NCBI GenBank assembly: GCA_009782565.1
Contig: WRIU01000008.1
Coordinates: 45,893 to 109,892, forward strand
Length of the DNA stretch: 64,000 bases
From: Betaproteobacteria bacterium
GTDB lineage: Bacteria; Pseudomonadota; Gammaproteobacteria; Burkholderiales; Rhodocyclaceae
Direction: 5' to 3'
The notes under the pieces are model-generated. The model was not told the DNA's origin and did not search any database. It was given only the letters and a program-made list of their open reading frames with translations. The translations under genes and the position numbers were made by a program. Shown piece after piece: positions 59,411 through 64,000 of this stretch (the first letter of the stretch is position 1; every line of letters starts with the position of its first letter).

Positions 59411-60365
59411 TAATACCCTCCCATTCTCCATAGACCTTATCCATCTTCCATTCTATGGGCTTCTTTAATTTGATAAGTTCTGGCATAGAGAAAACCATGT
59501 AGTCTTGCCCTCTGCCATGCTTGTTTCTCCACCGATTGAAGGTCGAGTTAAAAACAGGCCAATAAACTGCTTCTGATGTGTAAACCTTTCTCTCCCCATT
59601 GACACTTACTGGAAGATCTTGACTCCAAACCCTTTCTGTTATGGGCTTATCATCAAAGTGGCTACGGAAGAGATGAAAGTGCATTCGATCCATTTCAGAA
59701 AAGCCGCCTTTATATGTGATAATAACCCCATGCTTGTTCCAGTGGCCTAGATATTGAGATTTCATGTCTTCTGAGGTGTCGGTAAATTCAAATTTATCCA
59801 TAAGATAAACGTAAATATGCGTCAAGGAAACCGTGGGTTCATAACACCATCGTTTCAACCCTTTGCTGTTGTCGTATTCCAAATGCCTAGAACAAGTTAC
59901 AAAAACGTTCCCTATTGCAGCATAGAGAGCAAACCCTCCCAAAATTGCTACTAATTCGTTTAGTTTTGTATACGATCCTGCCGTTTCAAAGAAGCTCAGA
60001 GTATTGTATGTAAATTGCCATTTCCTATGAAATTCTTGAAGATTACCCAAATCTATTTGGGTGGAAAACCCGACTGGGATAGGTCGTTTCTGAAGGCTTT
60101 GACGAAAGTCTTGCATAATCTTAGCCTCACAGACAGGCTTGATTACTTTAATTAGTGTATCTTTGGAATAAACTATCTCACTGATTAGTTCATTGTATTT
60201 TTTGTCAGTTTTTCCAAATTTTCTAGCCCATTTTAACGAAATGGAAGTGCTGTCTTGTGGGTGGGCTTTGCGAACTTCCTCTTTTTTCTCTTTGAAAGTA
60301 TATGCTGGATTGTCAAACCATCGCGCAACCATCCCTGCGGCAACGTTCCAACCCATAGCTTTCAT
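59394..60365 (-). CDS. DUF6402-like protein of toxin clusters
   Basis: The 323-residue soluble protein contains GWNVAAGMVARWFDNPAY at the start, then LGGFALYAAIGNVFVTCSR and a C-terminal YWPVFNSTFNRWRNKHGRGQD. This resembles, from memory, the DUF6402 family found with type VI secretion effectors and PAAR/VgrG cargo genes. No catalytic residues are assigned. It is AT-rich relative to the chromosome. It is third in an operon after a DUF2778 gene and a small membrane gene, so a toxin-related role is inferred. The family name is tentative. Confidence 0.55.
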   Translation of the reverse strand: MKAMGWNVAAGMVARWFDNPAYTFKEKKEEVRKAHPQDSTSISLKWARKFGKTDKKYNELISEIVYSKDTLIKVIKPVCEAKIMQDFRQSLQKRPIPVGFSTQIDLGNLQEFHRKWQFTYNTLSFFETAGSYTKLNELVAILGGFALYAAIGNVFVTCSRHLEYDNSKGLKRWCYEPTVSLTHIYVYLMDKFEFTDTSEDMKSQYLGHWNKHGVIITYKGGFSEMDRMHFHLFRSHFDDKPITERVWSQDLPVSVNGERKVYTSEAVYWPVFNSTFNRWRNKHGRGQDYMVFSMPELIKLKKPIEWKMDKVYGEWEGINENNL

Positions 60366-60411
60366 ACCTAATTTTAGGGAACTATATCTTTAACTTCTAA
60401 AGCCATAGAAA

Positions 60412-60705
60412 TTATTTAGGTTTTTTGAAATACTTGTACGCGCAGTAACCTGCAAAAATGATGAGAGAAATAGCCACTAGGTTAAGGAAACCATACAATA
60501 ACCAAAAAAGATCATATATTTCTTCGTAATTCAAATCGCCATAGAAAAAATATCGAACTGGAGCCTCAACTAACCAAGAAGGTATTAGTAAATAAGCACC
60601 GTCTTTTACATATTGAAGTCTCGTTAAAATAAAAGTACATAAGGATGTACCAACGACTGCCCAAATAAGCAGTAAAAAACCAATCTTTACATATTTGGCA
60701 AACAT
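60412..60705 (-). CDS. Small membrane protein, candidate immunity protein
   Basis: The 97-residue protein has two transmembrane helices, near residues 9-28 (IGFLLLIWAVVGTSLCTFIL) and 68-88 (LLYGFLNLVAISLIIFAGYC), separated by a 40-residue loop and followed by a Lys-rich end (YFKKPK). It begins two bases after the stop of the DUF2778 gene. Toxin genes of this type are usually followed immediately by their antidote, so an immunity role is the likeliest reading. No sequence family is recognised. Confidence 0.6.
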   Translation of the reverse strand: MFAKYVKIGFLLLIWAVVGTSLCTFILTRLQYVKDGAYLLIPSWLVEAPVRYFFYGDLNYEEIYDLFWLLYGFLNLVAISLIIFAGYCAYKYFKKPK

Positions 60706-60707
60706 GG

Positions 60708-61163
60708 TTATATAACCTGTATTGTGCCGTAGGTAATAATATCCTTGCCAGGTATCTTATGTTTGTGGAGTAACAGAAAGTTACGAAGGTTCGTGTATTC
60801 ATGGGGTTTGTCGATCACGATACAGCCCTGGCTTATTCCAAGAATACCTTTAGGGTGTAAGCGAAACTGCCCCCTTTCAACATTGTTGCAAAACGTTACA
60901 TCATCTAGAAACCCGTCGTTCGCATATAGTGCAAACCAATCTGATTTGCCGCTACGTAAGTCTCTCAATTTCCCAAGACGCCCGCCAGATTCTCTATCGA
61001 CAATGTAATAAAGCCCGTAAGGGATAGACCCCTCATCTTTTAGGCACATAGAACTGCGTTTGTTTCTATGTTTTCCATCCCCTGAAAAAGCATCTGCACG
61101 GAAAGGCCCAATATCCAGCCTACTCATTGGCTCGCCGTTCAATCTAAAGATTCCATGCCACAT
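60708..61163 (-). CDS. Tlde1-type L,D-transpeptidase toxin (DUF2778)
   Basis: This 151-residue protein has no signal peptide. It starts GIFRLNGEPMSRLDIG and has IPYGLYYIVDRESGG in the middle. The catalytic region is QFRLHPKGILGISQGCIVI, with His about residue 105 and Cys about 116 in the S-x-GC arrangement of DUF2778. Members such as Tlde1 are delivered by type VI secretion into the periplasm of rivals and damage peptidoglycan there. An excellent ribosome site (GGAGGGCGG) precedes the ATG. It is first in a four-gene operon whose second gene could be immunity. Confidence 0.75.
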   Translation of the reverse strand: MWHGIFRLNGEPMSRLDIGPFRADAFSGDGKHRNKRSSMCLKDEGSIPYGLYYIVDRESGGRLGKLRDLRSGKSDWFALYANDGFLDDVTFCNNVERGQFRLHPKGILGISQGCIVIDKPHEYTNLRNFLLLHKHKIPGKDIITYGTIQVI

Positions 61164-61175
61164 ATTCCGCCCTCC

Positions 61176-62184
61176 GAAAAGTTATGTAGTCAGCGCCTTA
61201 TACGTAAGGCGCACACCAAAGATTCTACACAAAAAAGCATCAATGCGGTCAAGCGTATGTACTTTGCAGTTCCCATCGTTGAGTCGGAAGGCGAACTCAG
61301 AGATGTAGCGGCTCAGGTGCTTGGCACTGAACGAATGATAGACACCATAGAAGCCGCGCTTGAGCACTGCCCACACGCTCTCAATGCTGTTCGTATGCGC
61401 CATACCATCGACGAACTGCTTGGCAGAGTGATTGACTGTGGCGTGTTGGTAGCCTGTCATACCGCGATAGCTCCTGAACTCGTCTGTACAGACAGAAGTG
61501 CCTTGCGCGACGTTGTCACCAATGAACCCCTGTAGTGTCTTGGCGCTGGTGTCAGCAATATGCTTGGCAACGACTTTGCCGCCACGCTGCCTTGCGCCTA
61601 CAACTATGGCTTTGCCTACTCCGCCACGTCCTTGCCGTAGTTTCTTGCTGGCGTGTTTGTTTTTCTCTTTGCCTCCAATGTAAGTTTCATCAACTTCGAC
61701 GATGCCGCTCAAGGAACCGCCGCCCTGATTGTCATCGTCTTTTCCACAGGCTTCACGGATGCGCTGGAGCATAAACCACGCGGTTTTCTGTGTGACACCA
61801 AGTTCTTTTGAAAGCTGAAGCGATGAAATGCCCTTGCGGGCAGTTACTACCAGATAAATGGCGTACATCCATTTGTGGAGCGGCACATGGGAACGTTCCA
61901 TGATCGTTCCTGTACGAATGGTATAAACAGCCTTACAGTGATAGCAAAGGAAATAACCCTCTTTTCCGTTACGCCTTTGTTTATACTGATTTTCTATGCA
62001 GCCACACTTTGGACATACAGGCTTACCATTCCATCGCTTTTGCTCAAGATGTAGCCTTGCCGTCTCTTCGTTTGGAAACTTTTTGAAGAAATCGTATGTA
62101 GAAACCGTAACCTTACACATAACAATGTACCTCCTATAACCATAGGTACATTATTACATTTTAGACGTTAAAAGTCAAGTATAT
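61176..62184 (-). mobile_element. IS1595-family element (approximate extent)
   Basis: The transposase plus its short flanks span about 1 kb, the usual element size. The right end is taken at the sequence ACGTTAAAAGTCAAGTATAT (62165-62184), which recurs at 62524-62543. The left end is only estimated, from the sequence just after the transposase stop. Confidence 0.45.
61182..62120 (-). CDS. IS1595-family transposase
   Basis: The 312-residue protein has an N-terminal zinc ribbon (CPKCGCIENQYK, then FLCYHCKAVYTIRTGTIMERS). A central helix-turn-helix (ISSLQLSKELGVTQKTAWFML) follows, then an ISXO2-like DDE domain with VEVDETYIGGKEKNKH, VCTDEFRSYRGM and HTNSIESVWAVLKRGFYGVYH (third acidic residue Glu). 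AGGAGGT lies eight bases before the ATG. The frame is intact, so it may be active. The terminal repeats could not be resolved with confidence. Confidence 0.9.
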   Translation of the reverse strand: MCKVTVSTYDFFKKFPNEETARLHLEQKRWNGKPVCPKCGCIENQYKQRRNGKEGYFLCYHCKAVYTIRTGTIMERSHVPLHKWMYAIYLVVTARKGISSLQLSKELGVTQKTAWFMLQRIREACGKDDDNQGGGSLSGIVEVDETYIGGKEKNKHASKKLRQGRGGVGKAIVVGARQRGGKVVAKHIADTSAKTLQGFIGDNVAQGTSVCTDEFRSYRGMTGYQHATVNHSAKQFVDGMAHTNSIESVWAVLKRGFYGVYHSFSAKHLSRYISEFAFRLNDGNCKVHTLDRIDAFLCRIFGVRLTYKALTT

Positions 62185-62208
62185 TGTTTGAATTTTTTAC
62201 GTTAACAA

Positions 62209-62237
62209 TCCACATTTTTCTACTTTTTTGATATAAT
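62209..62237 (+). promoter_or_regulatory. Promoter upstream of 29-codon ORF
   Basis: A perfect TATAAT (62232-62237) with TCCACA 17 bases upstream lies about 105 bases before the ATG of the small ORF. A hairpin GAAATAGC...GCTATTTC (62267-62298) is in the leader between them. Confidence 0.5.
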
Positions 62238-62340
62238 GAATCTTGTCTAATAATTGTGATATGCAAGAAATAGCCACCACTGCAATGGCAGCTATTTCAT
62301 AATTTTGATTCTTTACGCTTTTACGAAATGGAGTTGCTCT

Positions 62341-62430
62341 ATGAAACTGTTTTTCAGTATTGATTCCTCCTTGTTTAAGAGGGCTGGAATTGCTTATATC
62401 TTGTATGAGATATTAAGCAAATTATTCTAA
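62341..62430 (+). CDS. Possible 29-residue peptide in AT-rich segment
   Basis: ATG at 62341, preceded by GGAG eight bases upstream, opens a 29-codon frame (start MKLFFSIDSSLFKRAG, ending in a hydrophobic YILYEILSKLF). A promoter and hairpin precede it and a strong terminator follows three bases after the stop. The unit therefore looks like a complete small transcription unit. Whether it is a peptide, a leader or a structural RNA cannot be told. Confidence 0.4.
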   Translation: MKLFFSIDSSLFKRAGIAYILYEILSKLF

Positions 62431-62433
62431 CCG

Positions 62434-62472
62434 TTTGTGGAGTTGGTTAATACCCCTAATCAACTCCACAAA
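62434..62472. terminator. Bidirectional intrinsic terminator
   Basis: A 12 bp perfect stem (TTTGTGGAGTTG / CAACTCCACAAA) with a 15-base loop is flanked by short A/T runs. It ends the small-ORF unit on the plus strand and could stop the 62527-63066 gene's transcript on the minus strand. Confidence 0.75.
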
Positions 62473-62526
62473 AACATTATAACAGAAAACTAACAAATTA
62501 TGAAATATGACCCCAATTTGCTAACG

Positions 62527-63066
62527 TTAAAAGTTAAGTATATAAGTCCCTAATTTTATATCTTGAAGGTCAAAGGTTTCTAGCTCTCCTTCTTCAACCT
62601 CAACACCTTCTGGCCGAACTCCATTCGCTATATCTTCTGCTTCTTTCTGGGTTTTGGCTTTCGCTGCTTGTTCAGCCCTATCATACGCAGCCACTTCTGC
62701 TGAGAGTTGCTTAAATTGTTCATAAGTCATTTCACCAGGTGGAATTTTTGCCCAATCCACTTCTGGTGGGGGAGGCGTTTTCCGTGGCTGAACTTCACCC
62801 CATTCTACTCCATCTAAGGAAACTGTCTGCGCTGTGAGGAGAGGCATACAGCCTTCCGTGCAATTAAAGAATTTCCATTTTTTCCCTCCAAACGGAATTG
62901 CAGAATTCACCACTTTGGCGTATTCCTGCTTAAATGGTTTTAACTTCTTTGGCTTGCCCCATCCCATTTTTACTCCCACCCTGCTTGTCTCAATATCAAG
63001 ATTATAAAACGACCCTATCGTGCCAGATAATGCACAGTCTACACAATTTTTGCATTGCTGTCGCAT
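62527..63066 (-). CDS. Hypothetical Cys-rich protein
   Basis: This 179-residue protein is not recognised. Its N-terminus carries CKNCVDC, a possible metal knuckle, with two more Cys at FNCTEGC. The middle has a Pro stretch (RKTPPPPEVDW) and the C-terminal third is very acidic. The coding sequence ends inside the second 20 bp direct repeat (codons for LGTYILNF), so the gene's end or its flank was affected by that insertion. It has no clear Shine-Dalgarno, and the composition is intermediate. It might be phage- or element-derived. Confidence 0.5.
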   Translation of the reverse strand: MRQQCKNCVDCALSGTIGSFYNLDIETSRVGVKMGWGKPKKLKPFKQEYAKVVNSAIPFGGKKWKFFNCTEGCMPLLTAQTVSLDGVEWGEVQPRKTPPPPEVDWAKIPPGEMTYEQFKQLSAEVAAYDRAEQAAKAKTQKEAEDIANGVRPEGVEVEEGELETFDLQDIKLGTYILNF

Positions 63067-63180
63067 ATGATGAAAACGGTTTCTACCGCCATGGGAGGCT
63101 TGCCCGGTTAGCGGTTGACGTAGCTGCGGCGGTTCCGCCGCACAGGTTTTAGCGGCGCTTCCGTTACCCCGAGACGACTA

Positions 63181-63231
63181 GCAGTTATCCACCGGGGGCG
63201 TGTCTACTACTCGCCCACGGTGGGTAACTGC
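63181..63231. repeat. Long hairpin with near-complete 20 bp stem
   Basis: The arms 63181-63200 and 63212-63231 pair at 18 of 20 positions plus one G-U, with a loop of 11 bases. The left arm includes TTATCCACC, one base off a DnaA box, but alone this proves nothing. Confidence 0.75.
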
Positions 63232-63338
63232 GGGTTCAATGCTTGCGGCGCGTGGTCTGCCAGCAGGTGCATGGGGCGCGGCGCTGTTAGCGGCGGTTCG
63301 GCAACCCCATGCGCCTGGTGCGGCCACGGACGGCGTGG

Positions 63339-63383
63339 CCACGCGTCACTACGGGGGCGGGCAGCCTACGTAGTGACGCGTGG
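63339..63383. repeat. Perfect 15 bp inverted repeat
   Basis: CCACGCGTCACTACG (63339-63353) and CGTAGTGACGCGTGG (63369-63383) are exact inverse complements around a 15-base G-rich loop. An adjoining smaller hairpin GGCCACG/CGTGGCC (63322-63340) overlaps its edge. Confidence 0.8.
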
Positions 63384-63530
63384 GGAGAGGCACTACCGTA
63401 TCGCCGTAGACGGCGCTTCTCCGGCTGTTGATATGCCACAAGCAAAATGACATCAAATGATGATGGGGGCGGGCTGCGCCCGCGCATCCGCCGGGGGCGG
63501 GGCCATGCCTTCGATGGCGCTGTCAGGCGC

Positions 63531-63600
63531 ATTCATGGGACGAAATGGAATGGTATGGAACGTAATGGGACGTAACGGAATGTAATAGAATGTTGCAGAA
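63531..63600. repeat. Seven helically phased 10 bp repeats
   Basis: Seven consecutive decamers follow the pattern (c/t)GtaAtGGaa, for instance CGAAATGGAA, TGGTATGGAA, CGTAATGGGA, CGTAACGGAA, TGTAATAGAA. The exact 10-base phase puts each copy on the same face of the helix, as in iterons or arrays of a sequence-specific binder. Confidence 0.75.
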
Positions 63601-63637
63601 CTTGTTGAATTCATTGAAAAATATTTTCGTTACCCCC

Positions 63638-63665
63638 TTGCATTCTAGCAGACGGGGCGCATAAT
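63638..63665 (+). promoter_or_regulatory. Candidate promoter after the decamer array
   Basis: TTGCAT (63638-63643), a 16-base spacer and CATAAT (63660-63665) are found 38 bases after the repeat array and preceded by an AT-rich patch. Any transcript would run rightwards through a non-coding, hairpin-rich stretch toward the IS21-like end. Confidence 0.35.
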
Positions 63666-63877
63666 AAGTACCGTAACGACCTGCCGATGGGTGCAATCGC
63701 TGCAACATCGGAACCAACGGGCTTACTTCCTCCGCCGCCCGTCGCTGACAGCCGTCAGGGAAGCACCTACACCTAACGGGCTTGCCCCGTAAGGAAATTG
63801 CGCGAAAGCGCGAAAGAGAAGCAAAGCGGGTTCGTCCCGCAGGAAGTGTGCGCGAAAGCGCAAAGCAGTGCATAGCG

Positions 63878-64000
63878 TGTTCACGCCGACCGAAAACTGA
63901 GCATGTAGCGAGGGGTATACCGGCCCAAAATTGACCAGGGTGTTTAACCTGTTCTGCCTAATTTTTAGGCAGGGGAAACGAGGTGATCACCATGGAGTTG
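63878..64000 (+). mobile_element. Left end of an IS21-family element, truncated by window
   Basis: The sequence from TGTTCACGCCGACCGAAAAC (63878) and the second block CCAAAATTGACCAGGG (about 63,925) have the form of IS21-family ends with multiple terminal repeats. A short leader with a GAGG site leads into the start of an istA-like gene at the right edge. Confidence 0.6.
63983..64000 (+). CDS. Start of istA-like transposase, cut by window end
   Basis: GTG (63983) begins V-I-T-M-E-L, matching the usual IstA opening (M-x-T-M-E). Only six codons are visible; the ATG at 63992 is an alternative start. The call rests on its position just inside the IS21-like terminus. Confidence 0.4.

Larger units (their letters stand above)
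62165..62543. repeat. 20 bp direct repeats bounding an AT-rich segment
   Basis: ACGTTAAAAGTCAAGTATAT at 62165-62184 and the same with one change (C to T) at 62524-62543 enclose 339 bases of very AT-rich DNA. The pair may represent two copies of an insertion-sequence end or the borders of a small passenger segment. Confidence 0.65.
63067..63877. other. 811-base non-coding region rich in palindromes and short repeats
   Basis: No gene can be supported. The left half (63,100-63,530) is strongly GC-rich and packed with hairpins. A 70-base tract of 10 bp repeats (63,531-63,600) and an AT-rich patch follow. Then comes a possible promoter, and finally a stretch with repeated GCGCGAAAGCGC-type mini-hairpins (63,795-63,865) that ends at the IS21-like element. 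Individual elements are listed separately. Confidence 0.55.

Noticed and set aside
60383..60402. A sequence about 14/19 similar to the inverse of the IS1595 right end, which would place the toxin and membrane genes inside the element
   Set aside because: The similarity is mostly A/T matches in AT-rich DNA and the implied 1.8 kb element lacks other support.
63185..63193. DnaA-box-like TTATCCACC
   Set aside because: It is one isolated 8 of 9 match inside a hairpin arm; it is insufficient to propose an origin.
63523..63873. A 116-codon minus-strand frame over the decamer array and mini-hairpins
   Set aside because: It reads through short repeats, has an odd Arg/Cys/His composition and no ribosome site.

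Overview
The window is a 64 kb stretch of a betaproteobacterial chromosome; a Rhodocyclales-like organism is my best guess. The reasons are a GC-rich core of Gram-negative housekeeping genes, a polar-flagellum block of flhF, an flhG-like gene, fliA and a motC/motD pair, and the envelope cluster rpsB-tsf-pyrH-frr-uppS-cdsA-dxr-rseP-bamA-skp-lpxD-fabZ-lpxA-lpxB-rnhB in its usual order. The species cannot be named from this sequence alone.

Layout. Positions 1-5.6 kb hold the 3' part of uvrD, an aromatic aminotransferase and uvrB. An AT-rich insert at 5.6-6.7 kb looks like a secreted toxin gene with a periplasmic immunity gene. Positions 6.8-8.7 kb are folK and pcnB. Positions 8.8-12.2 kb hold three zinc-ribbon membrane proteins; a fourth relative lies at 26.5 kb. 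Positions 12.3-19.1 kb hold a HAD phosphatase, hda, a PerM-type permease, purM, prlC and purC. At 19.2-21.2 kb is a GGDEF/EAL protein, and at 21.6-26.3 kb the flagellar regulation and motor block. The large envelope and translation cluster fills 27.4-42.0 kb, followed by an rRNA methyltransferase and hrpA up to 47.0 kb.

Positions 47.1-49.3 kb hold a TPR-like protein built from nine 43-residue repeats and tRNA-Ala(CGC). Positions 49.6-56.4 kb hold cysK, the dnaX-ybaB-recR operon, the 4.5S RNA, amiC, tsaE and queG.

From 56.4 kb to the right edge the DNA is accessory. First comes a small array of gene cassettes with four well-formed attC sites and no visible integrase (a CALIN), abutting queG so closely that the queG stop codon lies inside an attC. 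Its cassettes carry a GNAT acetyltransferase, a nonsense-interrupted membrane/coiled-coil gene, an unknown protein and an acyl-carrier-protein-like ORF whose two halves are in permuted order. Next is an AT-rich four-gene operon beginning with a Tlde1-type (DUF2778) L,D-transpeptidase toxin followed by a small membrane protein that may be its immunity partner. After that come an IS1595-family transposase, an AT-rich segment bounded by 20 bp direct repeats that carries a 29-codon ORF, a Cys-rich unknown gene, and a block of strong palindromes and helically phased 10 bp repeats. The window ends at the left end of an IS21-family element.

How the genes connect. The core genes serve DNA repair (UvrD, UvrB, RecR), replication (DnaX, Hda), purine and folate synthesis (PurM, PurC, FolK), translation (S2, EF-Ts, RRF, SRP RNA), and outer-membrane and lipid A building (BamA, Skp, RseP, LpxA/B/D, FabZ). 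Both accessory regions carry candidate peptidoglycan-directed toxin/immunity pairs, which points to contact-dependent competition. No secretion apparatus is visible in this window.
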